A stretch of DNA of 64,000 nt from Vibrio sp. RE86 (GTDB lineage Bacteria; Pseudomonadota; Gammaproteobacteria; Enterobacterales; Vibrionaceae), in contig NZ_VTXI01000018.1 of NCBI RefSeq assembly GCF_013114545.1, positions 25,297 to 89,296 on the forward strand, in the 5' to 3' direction. The number at the start of each line of letters is the position of its first letter. Positions within the stretch are counted from its first letter, which is position 1. Positions 43,891-53,415 of the stretch are shown here, in pieces. The notes under the pieces were generated by a model. It had not been told where the DNA came from. It searched no databases and worked only from the letters and a program-made list of their open reading frames with translations. A program made the translations under genes and the position numbers.

Positions 43891-44289
43891 CTATTTTAAC
43901 GCTTGAATTTGCTGCCAAAGGGCTCGCTTTTCGGCTTGATTACCATCGATATTCGCTAAACTTGCTGAGTGTAATACCTTATCACTCAAACCTTCTTGAA
44001 TCGCACAATCGGCAAACCACACCCAATCTAGGCTGTGATTGTTTAACTGAGGAAGTTGTTCAGGTTCAAGATGACGAGCATCATTTAGCGTCAGATTGAC
44101 CGTCTTAAGAATATTTTCAAACAGCTTAGCGGTTGCTCCGCTAGGTAACTGAGGCGAAACCAAAAGCAACTTACATTCAGTAGGTAAGGTAATCCCTTCA
44201 AAACTGTAACCGTGCAAACGGTCAGGATGGGATAGTTGGTAGGCCTGAATCCCCATTTCATCTAGGTAAGTCAATTCTTGGTTCGACAT
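43891..44289 (-). CDS. holD: DNA polymerase III psi subunit
   Basis: A 132-residue protein that would link the clamp-loader complex to chi and SSB. Sequence conservation in this family is low. The assignment rests on the N-terminal LDEMGIQAYQLSHPDRL segment, KLLLVSPQLP, the C-terminal ALWQQIQALK similar to E. coli HolD, and adjacency to rimI. The stop is one nt from the rimI start. Confidence 0.87.
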   Translation of the reverse strand: MSNQELTYLDEMGIQAYQLSHPDRLHGYSFEGITLPTECKLLLVSPQLPSGATAKLFENILKTVNLTLNDARHLEPEQLPQLNNHSLDWVWFADCAIQEGLSDKVLHSASLANIDGNQAEKRALWQQIQALK

Positions 44290-44310
44290 AGTTGGTAGTT
44301 CGCGAAAATA

Positions 44311-44347
44311 AAAAGCGGTGTCATGCTAACACAAGCAGACACCGCTA
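44311..44347 (-). terminator. Rho-independent terminator of glmM
   Basis: An AGCGGTGTC/GACACCGCT stem with a 15-nt loop, then TTTTTATTTT on the minus strand. It lies just upstream of holD. Confidence 0.82.
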
Positions 44348-44373
44348 TAACATCATTAAACGATCTGGATAAC

Positions 44374-45714
44374 TTAGAAGCTCGCCTTAACAGCGTCAGC
44401 AATCTTAAGCGCTGAAGATTGAACAAGCTCGGCGTCTTCGCCTTCCACCATCACGCGGATTAACGGCTCAGTACCAGACTTACGCAGAAGTACTCGACCT
44501 TTTTCACCAAGCTCCGCTTCAACTTCTTGTGTCGCCACTTTAACCGCTTCAGACTCAAGTGGATTTGAGTCACCTTCAAAACGTACGTTTTCAAGTACTT
44601 GTGGGTAAAGTGTCATACCTTGTGATAGGTCGTGCAGAGACATATCACTGCCTACAACAGATGCAAGCACTTGCAGCGCTGCAACAATCGCATCACCTGT
44701 AGTCACTTTATCTAGCAAAATGACGTGGCCTGAGTTTTCAGCGCCGATCTTCCAACCTTTAGCGAGCAACTGCTCCATCACATAGCGGTCACCAACAGCG
44801 GCACGAACAAATGGAATGCCTAGTTGTTTTAAGCCATTTTCCATACCAAGGTTAGTCATTAGCGTACCAACAACACCACCTTTTAATTCACCACGACGCA
44901 ACGCATCACGTGCGATGATGTAAGCAATTTGGTCACCATCAATCTTGTTGCCAAGGTGATCAACCATAATAATTCGGTCGCCATCACCATCAAATGCAAG
45001 ACCAAGCTCAGCGCCTTCTTCAACAACACGCTTTTGCAGCGCACGGACGTCCGTTGCGCCAACTTCGTGGTTGATGTTGGTTCCGTTTGGTTCAACGCCC
45101 ATCGCAATCACATCTGCACCTAGTTCGCCAAAGACCGCTGGTGCAATATGGTAAGTTGCGCCGTGAGCACAATCGACAACAATCTTTTTACCCGCAAGGC
45201 TTAGCTCAGATGGGAACGTGCTCTTACAAAACTCAATGTAACGACCTGCTGCATCATTTAGGCGACTTGCCTTACCAAGTTGCGCAGATTCGACACACTC
45301 AATCTCTTTGTCTAGCTCGGCTTCAATCGCAAGTTCGATATCATCAGGCAGTTTTGTCCCCTCTGACGAGAAGAACTTGATACCGTTGTCGTAGTATGGA
45401 TTATGAGACGCAGAAATCACGATACCCGCTTCAGCACGGAAGGTCTGAGTAAGGTAAGCAACCGCAGGCGTTGGCATTGGGCCAGTAAACGTTGCTTTTA
45501 GACCCGCAGCAGCAAGACCAGCTTCTAGCGCTGATTCAAGCATGTAACCTGAAATACGCGTATCTTTACCGATGATTACTTTCTTGGTGCCTTGCTTCGC
45601 AAGAACGCGACCAGCCGCCCAACCTAGCTTTAGTACAAAATCAGGTGTGATTGGGTATTTACCTACCTTGCCACGTACACCATCGGTACCAAAATAACGT
45701 CTTTTATTAGACAT
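44374..45714 (-). CDS. glmM: Phosphoglucosamine mutase
   Basis: GlmM interconverts glucosamine-6-P and glucosamine-1-P on the way to UDP-GlcNAc. The ATG at 45714 (MSNKRRYFGTDGVRGKVG) with AAAGGA upstream gives 446 residues, one more than E. coli. The phosphoserine loop is GIVISASHNPYYDNG and the Mg-binding loop is DGDGDRIIMVD. It lies 26 nt after folP, as in most gammaproteobacteria. Confidence 0.98.
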   Translation of the reverse strand: MSNKRRYFGTDGVRGKVGKYPITPDFVLKLGWAAGRVLAKQGTKKVIIGKDTRISGYMLESALEAGLAAAGLKATFTGPMPTPAVAYLTQTFRAEAGIVISASHNPYYDNGIKFFSSEGTKLPDDIELAIEAELDKEIECVESAQLGKASRLNDAAGRYIEFCKSTFPSELSLAGKKIVVDCAHGATYHIAPAVFGELGADVIAMGVEPNGTNINHEVGATDVRALQKRVVEEGAELGLAFDGDGDRIIMVDHLGNKIDGDQIAYIIARDALRRGELKGGVVGTLMTNLGMENGLKQLGIPFVRAAVGDRYVMEQLLAKGWKIGAENSGHVILLDKVTTGDAIVAALQVLASVVGSDMSLHDLSQGMTLYPQVLENVRFEGDSNPLESEAVKVATQEVEAELGEKGRVLLRKSGTEPLIRVMVEGEDAELVQSSALKIADAVKASF

Positions 45715-45740
45715 AATGAATCCTTTATCTTTTTTCTTTC

Positions 45741-46571
45741 TCACTGGTTCGCTTTGACCATTGAGACAATTTTCATAGCATCAAGCGTCTGTTCAAAGTC
45801 ATGAACACGAATAATCTGAGCACCTTTCATCGCTGCAATAGTGGCGCAGCTGACACTCGCTGCAACACACTCAGCCGGGGCTTTATCTAGAAGTTTAAAC
45901 AACATCGACTTACGAGACATACCCGCAAGGATTGGCAAACCAAACTCATGGAACGCGTCTAAATGAGCAAGCATATGATAGTTATGTTCTAATGTTTTGC
46001 CAAAGCCAAAACCGGGATCTAGAATCAATTGCTCACGTTTGATACCTACTTTTTCACAAGCATCAATACGCTCTTGTAAGAACTCACCCACCTCTTTAAC
46101 AAGATCTTCATAATGCGGATTGGATTGCATTGTACGAGGCTGTCCCTGCATATGCATCAGACAGATAGGTAAACCAGACTCTGCCGCGACCTCCAAAGCA
46201 CCAGGCTCCTGCAACGCACGAACATCATTAATAAGATCAGCTCCTGCCTCTGCGGCTTGGCGCATGACTTCAGCTTTACTGGTATCAATCGAGATCCATA
46301 CATCGTATTTAGCTCGGATGGCTTTAATAACGGGAATAACCCTTTGTAGCTCTTCTTCAAGCGCCACATCAGGCGCACCAGGACGAGTCGATTCACCACC
46401 AATATCAATGATAGTGACACCCGACTCAATCATCCGAGCTACCTGCTCCATGGCGCTGTCGAGCGTATTATATTTACCGCCATCAGAGAAGGAATCAGGG
46501 GTAACATTGAGGATCCCCATTACATGAGGCTTAGATAGGTCGAGTGTTTTATTGTTAGCTTTTAAGATCAT
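45741..46571 (-). CDS. folP: Dihydropteroate synthase
   Basis: FolP joins p-aminobenzoate with hydroxymethyl-dihydropterin diphosphate in folate synthesis and is the target of sulfonamides. In 276 residues it has the pterin-binding signatures GILNVTPDSFSDGGKY and IDIGGESTRPGAP and a C-terminal IIRVHD. It follows ftsH after a terminator hairpin and precedes glmM. ThyA, a folate-using enzyme, is elsewhere in the window. Confidence 0.98.
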   Translation of the reverse strand: MILKANNKTLDLSKPHVMGILNVTPDSFSDGGKYNTLDSAMEQVARMIESGVTIIDIGGESTRPGAPDVALEEELQRVIPVIKAIRAKYDVWISIDTSKAEVMRQAAEAGADLINDVRALQEPGALEVAAESGLPICLMHMQGQPRTMQSNPHYEDLVKEVGEFLQERIDACEKVGIKREQLILDPGFGFGKTLEHNYHMLAHLDAFHEFGLPILAGMSRKSMLFKLLDKAPAECVAASVSCATIAAMKGAQIIRVHDFEQTLDAMKIVSMVKANQ

Positions 46572-46580
46572 AATAAATGC

Positions 46581-46606
46581 AAAAACCCCGAGTTTCCCCG
46601 GGGTTT
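46581..46606 (-). terminator. Hairpin terminator between ftsH and folP
   Basis: An AAACCCCG/CGGGGTTT stem with a loop of about eight nt, followed on the minus strand by a short T run. It may be partial because folP follows closely. Confidence 0.75.
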
Positions 46607-46622
46607 AGTATTAAACAGTCAA

Positions 46623-48593
46623 TTACTCAGCGTCTTTTTTCTCTGGCGCTTCAGTTTGAGTTTCTTCAGAAGAAGCTTTCTCTTCTACTGGTTGCTCTGC
46701 TGGCTTCTCTTCTTCATCCTTGCTTTCCGCTTTCGCTTCTGGCTTAGCTTCAGATTTATTAGAAGGGTTGTCACCCCAACCAGCTGGTTCACGGATATCT
46801 GACTTACGATCCATTAGGTCATCAATCTGACCTGCATCTATCGTTTCGTACTTCATCAACGCATCTTTCATTGCGTGCATGATATCCATGTTGTCTTCAA
46901 GAATCTGCTTAGCACGGTCGTAGTTACGATCGATAAGCGTACGAATCTCTTGGTCGATAAGCTTAGTCGTGTCATCAGAAACGTGCTTAGCTTGGCTCAT
47001 GCCGCGACCTAGGAACACTTCGCCTTCTTCTTCTGCGTAAAGAAGAGGACCCAGCTTCTCAGAGAAACCCCACTGCGTTACCATCTTACGAGCAATATCA
47101 GTTGCACGTTCGATATCGTTTGACGCACCCGTAGACACTTTTTCTTTACCGTAGATAAGTTCTTCAGCAAGACGGCCGCCATACAAGCTAGAGATCATTG
47201 ACTCTAGGTGCTGACGAGACATGCTCACGCGATCTTGCTCTGGCAAGTACATAGTTACACCAAGTGCACGGCCACGTGGAATGATCGACACCTTGTATAC
47301 TGGATCGTGTTCAGGTACTAGGCGACCAACGATTGCGTGACCCGCTTCGTGGTAAGCCGTCGACTCTTTTGTCTCTTCCGACATAACCATTGAGCGTCGC
47401 TCTGCACCCATCATGATCTTGTCTTTCGCCAGTTCAAACTCAACCATAGAAACGTTACGCTTGTTACCGCGAGCAGCAAATAGCGCCGCCTCGTTTACTA
47501 AGTTAGCTAGGTCTGCACCAGAGAAGCCAGGAGTACCACGAGCAATCAGAGAAGGCTCTACATCGCCAGCTAGAGGTACTTTACGCATATGAACTTTAAG
47601 AATCTGTTCACGACCACGCACATCTGGTAGGCCAACCACAACCTGACGGTCAAAACGACCAGGACGAAGTAGTGCAGGGTCAAGTACGTCTGGGCGGTTA
47701 GTCGCAGCGATAACGATAATACCTTCGTTACCTTCAAAACCATCCATCTCAACCAGCATTTGGTTCAGTGTTTGCTCACGTTCGTCGTGGCCACCACCAA
47801 CACCAGCGCCACGTTGGCGACCTACAGCATCGATTTCATCGATAAAGATGATACATGGTGCCGCTTTCTTCGCTTGCTCGAACATGTCACGTACACGAGA
47901 TGCACCGACACCAACAAACATTTCTACGAAGTCAGAACCTGAGATTGTAAAGAACGGTACTTTCGCTTCACCAGCAATAGCCTTAGCAAGTAAGGTTTTA
48001 CCGGTACCAGGAGGACCAACCATTAGAACACCTGTTGGAATCTTACCGCCAAGTTTCTGGAATCGGCTTGGATCACGTAGGTAATCTACTAGTTCTTTAA
48101 CATCTTCTTTTGCTTCGTCACAACCAGCAACGTCAGCAAAAGTTGTCTTAATTTGCTCTTCGCTCATCATTCGAGCTTTGCTCTTACCGAAAGACATAGC
48201 GCCTTTACCGCCACCGCCTTGCATTTGACGCATGAAGAAAATCCATACACCAATCAGTAAGATCATTGGGAACCAAGAGATGAAGATAGTACCAAGTAGG
48301 CTTTGCTCCTCAGGAGGTGTGCCCTGTACTTTTACATTTTGATTAATTAGGTCATCAAGTAGCTTCTGGTCGTAGACCGGCATGTAAGTAACATAACGCG
48401 AGCCGCCGCCACGACGAGTGAAAGTAATCTCACCGTCTTTAAAAGTTGCTTCCTGAATCTGGCCTTGGCCAACTTCCTGTACAAACGTGGTGTAATCCAC
48501 CGCTCTGCCATTGCTCTCTCCAGGGCCAAAGCTCTGGAATACCGACATAAGTACGACGGCGATTACAAGCCACAGAATTAAATTTTTTGCCAT
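46623..48593 (-). CDS. ftsH: ATP-dependent zinc metalloprotease FtsH
   Basis: FtsH is a membrane-anchored AAA+ protease that degrades LpxC, sigma-32 and unassembled membrane proteins. The ATG at 48593 (MAKNLILWLVIAVVLMSVFQ) gives 656 residues; a TTG three codons upstream is possible but less likely. Helices lie near 5-22 and 99-120. Walker A is GPPGTGKT, the second region of homology includes ATNRPDVLDPALLRPGRFDR, and the zinc motif is HEAGH. The C-terminal tail of about 50 residues is unusually rich in Glu, Lys and Ala. Confidence 0.98.
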   Translation of the reverse strand: MAKNLILWLVIAVVLMSVFQSFGPGESNGRAVDYTTFVQEVGQGQIQEATFKDGEITFTRRGGGSRYVTYMPVYDQKLLDDLINQNVKVQGTPPEEQSLLGTIFISWFPMILLIGVWIFFMRQMQGGGGKGAMSFGKSKARMMSEEQIKTTFADVAGCDEAKEDVKELVDYLRDPSRFQKLGGKIPTGVLMVGPPGTGKTLLAKAIAGEAKVPFFTISGSDFVEMFVGVGASRVRDMFEQAKKAAPCIIFIDEIDAVGRQRGAGVGGGHDEREQTLNQMLVEMDGFEGNEGIIVIAATNRPDVLDPALLRPGRFDRQVVVGLPDVRGREQILKVHMRKVPLAGDVEPSLIARGTPGFSGADLANLVNEAALFAARGNKRNVSMVEFELAKDKIMMGAERRSMVMSEETKESTAYHEAGHAIVGRLVPEHDPVYKVSIIPRGRALGVTMYLPEQDRVSMSRQHLESMISSLYGGRLAEELIYGKEKVSTGASNDIERATDIARKMVTQWGFSEKLGPLLYAEEEGEVFLGRGMSQAKHVSDDTTKLIDQEIRTLIDRNYDRAKQILEDNMDIMHAMKDALMKYETIDAGQIDDLMDRKSDIREPAGWGDNPSNKSEAKPEAKAESKDEEEKPAEQPVEEKASSEETQTEAPEKKDAE

Positions 48594-48701
48594 GTCACTC
48601 AAGGTGCAAGCCTCTCGATAACTAATTGTAATTAAAGGTAGGGTACTACAGTTTATAGCCTGTAGCTATAGTGTTAACTTGCCCGTAAAAGGCTAAAATA
48701 G

Positions 48702-49331
48702 TTAACCTTTGTAACCGGTGGCTACAACGAAGACTTCTCTCGAGCGCGCTCGGGATGAGTCTGGTTTTCTGATTTTCACAGCTTTGAAAGTGTCACGTAC
48801 TTCTTTCACGAATTGATCGAAGCCTTCGCCCTGGAAAACCTTTACAACAAAGCTACCATTAGGTGCTAGAACTTGTCGACACATATCTAAAGCCAATTCA
48901 ACTAAATACATAGCTCTTGGCTGGTCTACAGAGTTGTTGCCCGCAATGTTAGGTGCCATATCAGACATTACTACGTCCACCATCGACGGTTGGATTCTTT
49001 CAAGTAATGCATCAAGAACGGCCTCATCACGGAAATCACCTTGAAGGAAGCTCACGCCAGCGATAGGGTCCATCGGTAACAGGTCACATGCAATGATTTG
49101 CCCATCGTCACCTAATATCTTAGCAGCATATTGAGACCAACCACCTGGAGCTGCACCCAAATCGACAACAGTCATACCAGGTTTTAGTAGTTTATCCTTA
49201 GTTTGGATCTCTTCTATTTTGAAGTAAGCACGTGAACGGTAGCCTTTTTTACGAGCTTCATTGGCGTACTTATCATCAAAATGTTCTTTTAACCAGCGAC
49301 CTGAACTGGCTGAGTGTTTCTGTTTACTCAT
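48702..49331 (-). CDS. rlmE: 23S rRNA (uridine2552-2'-O)-methyltransferase
   Basis: RlmE (FtsJ/RrmJ) methylates U2552 in the A-loop of 23S rRNA. The ATG at 49331 (MSKQKHSASSGRWLKEHFDD) gives 209 residues, identical in length to E. coli. SAM motif I is VVDLGAAPGGWSQYAAK. Catalytic-site segments include an early lysine (YRSRAYFKIEEI), DVVMSDMAPN and NGSFVVKVFQGEG. It lies 108 nt upstream of ftsH on the same strand and is divergent from yhbY. Confidence 0.97.
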   Translation of the reverse strand: MSKQKHSASSGRWLKEHFDDKYANEARKKGYRSRAYFKIEEIQTKDKLLKPGMTVVDLGAAPGGWSQYAAKILGDDGQIIACDLLPMDPIAGVSFLQGDFRDEAVLDALLERIQPSMVDVVMSDMAPNIAGNNSVDQPRAMYLVELALDMCRQVLAPNGSFVVKVFQGEGFDQFVKEVRDTFKAVKIRKPDSSRARSREVFVVATGYKG

Positions 49332-49444
49332 TGGTGTCCTAATAGATAGAGGGAACAACTAACCCAATAAATTATAGTCTTCAGGGATAGATGGCGTTAA
49401 AATGGTATTTTTCAACCCTAATAGTAAAGAAAATTGGCCGCGTA

Positions 49445-49741
49445 ATGAACCTAAGCACCAAACAAAAGCAGCATCTAAAAGGCCTAGCGCACAGTCTAAA
49501 ACCTGTTGTGCTTATGGGCGCTAACGGACTAACTGAAGCTGTTCTAGCGGAAATCGAAATTGCTCTTAACCACCACGAGCTGATCAAAGTGAAAGTTGCG
49601 TCTGAAGACCGCGACACAAAAAACCTGATCATTGAAGCTATTGTTCGTGAAACTAAGGCAGAAAAAGTACAAGTTATCGGTAAAACACTCGTACTATTCC
49701 GCCAAAGCGAAGAGCGTAAAATCGAGCTACCACGTAAGTAA
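49445..49741 (+). CDS. yhbY: CRM-domain RNA-binding protein YhbY
   Basis: A 98-residue single CRM-domain protein that associates with pre-50S ribosomal particles. The ATG at 49445 (MNLSTKQKQHLKGLAHSLKP) matches the E. coli protein start; the open frame upstream is not conserved. The family core VVLMGANGLTEAVLAEIEIAL and the GxxG-like region are visible. Divergent from rlmE and convergent with greA. Confidence 0.95.
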   Translation: MNLSTKQKQHLKGLAHSLKPVVLMGANGLTEAVLAEIEIALNHHELIKVKVASEDRDTKNLIIEAIVRETKAEKVQVIGKTLVLFRQSEERKIELPRK

Positions 49742-49760
49742 TTCTACTTCGTTGAGCAAT

Positions 49761-49788
49761 AAAAAAGGTCGCAGCTGCGACCTTTTTT
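49761..49788. terminator. Perfectly palindromic bidirectional terminator
   Basis: A 28-bp perfect palindrome with arms AAAAAAGGTCGCAG and its complement, between convergent yhbY and greA. It provides a T run on both strands. Confidence 0.92.
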
Positions 49789-49810
49789 GATATCTGGGAC
49801 TTGTATCGGT

Positions 49811-50284
49811 TTAGATATATTCTACGCTGTCGATTTCAAAGTCGCGATCGCCACCCGGAGTAGAGATAACAACCTCATCTCCTTCCATCTTACCGATAAG
49901 GCCACGAGCGATTGGTGAACTTACCGAGATGCGACCTGCTTTAATATCCGCTTCGTCATCACCAACGATTTGGTAAGTCTTCTCTTCTTCTGTATCAACA
50001 TCGATTAGAGTCACAGTCGAACCAAAGATAACCTTACCTGAGTTATCCATTTTAGTAACATCAATTACTTGAGCCACTGAAAGCTTATATTCAATATCAC
50101 GGATTTGAGCTTCACAAATGCCCTGCTCTTCACGCGCTGCATGATACTCAGCGTTCTCTTTCAGGTCACCTAGTTCTCGAGCTTCAGCAATTGCTTCTGA
50201 GATCTGTGGACGAAGCTTTAATAGGCGTTCTAGTTCTACACGTAGCTGTTGTTCGCCACGTAGAGTCATTGGGACTTTTTCCAT
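49811..50284 (-). CDS. greA: Transcription elongation factor GreA
   Basis: GreA stimulates cleavage of backtracked RNA by RNA polymerase. The ATG at 50284 (MEKVPMTLRGEQQLRVELER) has AGAGG upstream and gives 157 residues. The N-terminal coiled-coil hairpin carries the acidic tip in ARELGDLKENAEYHAAREEQ. The C-terminal domain includes SPIARGLIGKMEGDEV. Divergent from ompU, as in V. cholerae. Confidence 0.98.
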   Translation of the reverse strand: MEKVPMTLRGEQQLRVELERLLKLRPQISEAIAEARELGDLKENAEYHAAREEQGICEAQIRDIEYKLSVAQVIDVTKMDNSGKVIFGSTVTLIDVDTEEEKTYQIVGDDEADIKAGRISVSSPIARGLIGKMEGDEVVISTPGGDRDFEIDSVEYI

Positions 50285-50819
50285 TTTGTACCTCTTTGCC
50301 AAAGCAATCTTTGGCCAAAACAAAACTACCCAATCCGCTGGATTAGGTAGTGAGTTAACTAACGATTTCTTCTAGTGTAAACAAACTTGGCAACTAAATC
50401 ACCTTAAATCCATCCCCCTCAAAAAAGCGTGATCACTGTCTACAAAGCCATTAGATAAACCAATCTAAAAAACGTAACAAACAAAGCGTTATGAATAAAA
50501 AAAGATAAAAAAAAAATTAATCACAGCACTACCAAAAATGACTTATGTCACTTTAAAAACAACAACTTGATATTTATTCACACGAAATAAAACACTGTTC
50601 ATTTGTTGGTTTTATATCGTTTTACTACCTCGTAATGGAACTTTAGCGGTACAACATTGCTCACCGATTACTCGGCCGTAATTAAGATTCATTCATATTT
50701 TTGACATAAGTCTTACATATGAACATTGATTCACCGAAGTAATAATAAGAGGATGACTCATTCGTGGATCATTACTCGCAAAAACAACTATTTATGGACA
50801 GTAAATTAGGACTAACAAG
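50285..50819. promoter_or_regulatory. Divergent greA/ompU regulatory region
   Basis: 535 bp of mostly AT-rich sequence with no credible ORF. It holds the promoters of greA and ompU. At 50637-50643 GGAACTT is followed about 17 nt later by TCACC, resembling a sigma-E promoter directed at ompU. AT-rich tracts farther upstream would suit ToxR, but no exact site is claimed. Confidence 0.4.
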
Positions 50820-51887
50820 ATGAACAAAACTCTGATTGCTCTAGCAGTTTCAGCTGCAGCAGTGGCGACAGGCGCAGTAGCGGCTGACGGTAAACAAGCA
50901 GGCGGTATCGAAGGTACTTCTGTATACAGCTCAAACGGTAACTCTCTAGAGATCGGTGGTCGTGCGGAAGCTCGTCTATCTCTTAAAGACGGCAAAGCTG
51001 AAGACAAAACTCGTGTACGTCTAAACTTCCTAGGTAAGACTCAAATCACTGACGGTCTGTACGGTGTTGGCTTCTACGAAGGTGAATTCGTAACTAACCC
51101 TGCAACAGTTACAGACACTAACGGCAACAAAGTTACATTTGACTCACTAGACAACCGTTACGCTTACGCGGGTATCGGCGGTGACTTCGGTGAAGTAACT
51201 TACGGTAAAAACGACGGTGCGCTAGGCGTTATCACTGACTTTACTGATATCATGTCTTACCACGGTAACTCAGCGGCATACAAAATTGCTGTTGCAGACC
51301 GCACAGACAACATGGTTTCATACAAAGGCCAATTTGCTGACCTAGGCGTTAAAGCTAGCTACCGCTTTGCTGACCGCATCGAAACTACAGATGCACAAGG
51401 CAACGACATCTACTCTGACAACAAAACAGACGGCTACTCTCTATCTGCAATCTACGCAATCGGCGAAACTGGCGTTAAGCTAGGTGCTGGTTACGCAGAT
51501 TCTGATACAGGTGCAAACGCATCTGAAAGCCAGTACATGCTAGCGGCTTCTTACGCTATCAGCGATTTCTACTTCGCAGGTACTTTCGTTGACGGTGAAG
51601 AGAAAGATCTAGGTACTAAGACTGACCTAACTGGTTACGAATTCGCAGCAGCATACAAGCTAGAGAAAACTGCATTCACAATGACTTACAACTACTTAGA
51701 GTCAAAAGAAGCAGGCGTTAAAGAAGACGCAGCTGACAACCTAGCATTCGATGCAACTTACTACTTCAAGCCTAACTTCCGCACTTACATCTCGTACAAC
51801 TTCAACCTGCTAGATGACAGCAAGTCATACATCTCTAAAACAGATGCTGAAGACGAGCTAGCACTAGGTCTACGTTACGACTTCTAA
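50820..51887 (+). CDS. ompU: Outer-membrane porin OmpU
   Basis: A 355-residue general porin. Residues 1-22 are a signal peptide (MNKTLIALAVSAAAVATGAV, cleaved after ...VAA), and the mature barrel ends with the outer-membrane sorting signal LRYDF. Segments NDGALGVITDFTDIMSYHGN and GVKASYRFADR are nearly identical to V. cholerae OmpU. OmpU is a ToxR-activated porin that confers bile resistance there. Codon use is strongly biased toward a few codons, as expected for a very highly expressed gene. Confidence 0.96.
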   Translation: MNKTLIALAVSAAAVATGAVAADGKQAGGIEGTSVYSSNGNSLEIGGRAEARLSLKDGKAEDKTRVRLNFLGKTQITDGLYGVGFYEGEFVTNPATVTDTNGNKVTFDSLDNRYAYAGIGGDFGEVTYGKNDGALGVITDFTDIMSYHGNSAAYKIAVADRTDNMVSYKGQFADLGVKASYRFADRIETTDAQGNDIYSDNKTDGYSLSAIYAIGETGVKLGAGYADSDTGANASESQYMLAASYAISDFYFAGTFVDGEEKDLGTKTDLTGYEFAAAYKLEKTAFTMTYNYLESKEAGVKEDAADNLAFDATYYFKPNFRTYISYNFNLLDDSKSYISKTDAEDELALGLRYDF

Positions 51888-51911
51888 TTTGTGGCTTAAT
51901 GTCATGAATCT

Positions 51912-51943
51912 AAGACGCCCGCTCTCTAGCGGGCGTTTTTTTT
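51912..51943 (+). terminator. Rho-independent terminator of ompU
   Basis: A nine-bp stem ACGCCCGCT/AGCGGGCGT with a CTCT loop and eight T. Confidence 0.93.
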
Positions 51944-51984
51944 ACTCGCTATACTGACATCTCCTTGTTCTTAAATGGCAAATC

Positions 51985-53415
51985 ATGATGCGCTCACTCT
52001 CCTCTACTCTTTTTATTTTTGTCGCTCTTATTTGCTCTAAGGCGTCTTTCGCCTATGCACCTCTCAATGAATTGCCACAAGGAAGCCGCGCGGCATTAAA
52101 GATTCAAGCGTTGGCGCAAAACACCAACTTTGCTGAAACTGACAACCAAACCCAGCTCTTTCCACCAGCAAGTACCTTGAAGTTAGTCACCGCGCTTGCC
52201 GCAAAACTGGAACTAGGCGATGACTTTCGCTACCAAACCTCCATTGAGTCTGTCAAAGACGATGTCGTTATTCGTTTTAGTGGTGACCCAACATTAACAA
52301 CGCCAAATCTAAAACAGCTTCTGACGACAATAAAACAAAGCGGAATCAGTAAGATTACAGGCGACCTTTGGCTTGATAACAGTGCGTTTACGGGTTACGA
52401 CCGCGCAGTAGGGTGGCCATGGGATATTCTTGGTGTTTGTTACAGCGCGCCAGCCAGTGCCATTTCGTTGGATGACAATTGCGTTCAAGCGTCAATCTAT
52501 ACCGAAACTAACGGTAAAACTCGCGTCTATGTCCCTGAACATCAACCAATTTATGTCACTACTCTGGCCAAATCCGTATCTAAGATCGAGCAAGAGAGCA
52601 CTCAGTGCGATTTAGAGCTTCTTTCCTCACCTGATAACCACTACCAGCTTCAAGGCTGCTTGCAGAGCCGTAGCAAGCCTCTACCGCTCAAGTTCGCTGT
52701 TCAAGACTCCGCGCTTTACACTCAGCGTGTGCTAAATACATTGCTCAGACAGCAAAACATCAAGTTAGCTGGGCAAATCAAAATTGGGAAATACAACAAA
52801 CAAGGTAAAACTTTAGCCAGTCACCAATCCGCGCCACTGCCTGATTTACTTGAGGTTATGCTCAAAAAATCGGATAACCTCATCGCAGACAATTTAACAA
52901 AAACCATTGGGGCTCAGTTCTATCATCAGCCTGGCAGCTTTGGTAACGGTACGAAAGCAATTAAACAGATACTGTTTGCCAAAACAGGAATCGACCTCGA
53001 ACATACCCCCCTTGCCGACGGTTCAGGCCTTTCTCGTAATAACCGTTTTACGAGCCAAAACATGGCTGCCGTACTGCGTTACATTTGGCAAAATGAGCAA
53101 CAATTAGGCTTAATCGCCTTGATGCCAACCTCTGGCACAGATGGGACGCTGAAGTATCGACGCAGTATGCGCAAAGCGCCAATAAAGGGAGAATTAATTG
53201 CCAAGAGCGGATCTCTTTACGGCAGCTCAAATATGGCGGGCTTTGGATTAGGAGCAAACGGCCAACCAAGCACGCTGTTTGTTCAATTTGTCGCCGACTA
53301 CCACCCACCTAAAATTAAGGGCGACGATAAACCTACCGTCGCCCCAATCACTCGGTTTGAAACCTTGTTTTACAAAGATGTCGTCAAATTCAGTCAGGCG
53401 ATACCTAAGAAGTAG
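51985..53415 (+). CDS. dacB: D-alanyl-D-alanine carboxypeptidase/endopeptidase (PBP4)
   Basis: A 476-residue class C low-molecular-weight penicillin-binding protein acting in the periplasm. Residues 1-24 form a signal peptide (LFIFVALICSKASFAYA). The serine-hydrolase motifs are S63-T-L-K66 (PPASTLKLVTALAA), SDN in MLKKSDNLIADN, and KSG in ELIAKSGSLYGSSN. It would trim or cut peptide cross-links in peptidoglycan. The final 22 bp overlap the convergent MgtE-like gene, leaving no room for a terminator. Confidence 0.95.
   Translation: MMRSLSSTLFIFVALICSKASFAYAPLNELPQGSRAALKIQALAQNTNFAETDNQTQLFPPASTLKLVTALAAKLELGDDFRYQTSIESVKDDVVIRFSGDPTLTTPNLKQLLTTIKQSGISKITGDLWLDNSAFTGYDRAVGWPWDILGVCYSAPASAISLDDNCVQASIYTETNGKTRVYVPEHQPIYVTTLAKSVSKIEQESTQCDLELLSSPDNHYQLQGCLQSRSKPLPLKFAVQDSALYTQRVLNTLLRQQNIKLAGQIKIGKYNKQGKTLASHQSAPLPDLLEVMLKKSDNLIADNLTKTIGAQFYHQPGSFGNGTKAIKQILFAKTGIDLEHTPLADGSGLSRNNRFTSQNMAAVLRYIWQNEQQLGLIALMPTSGTDGTLKYRRSMRKAPIKGELIAKSGSLYGSSNMAGFGLGANGQPSTLFVQFVADYHPPKIKGDDKPTVAPITRFETLFYKDVVKFSQAIPKK

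Noticed and set aside
46120..46527. 135-codon open frame antisense to folP
   Set aside because: Shadow of folP codon usage; no homology recognised and no Shine-Dalgarno.
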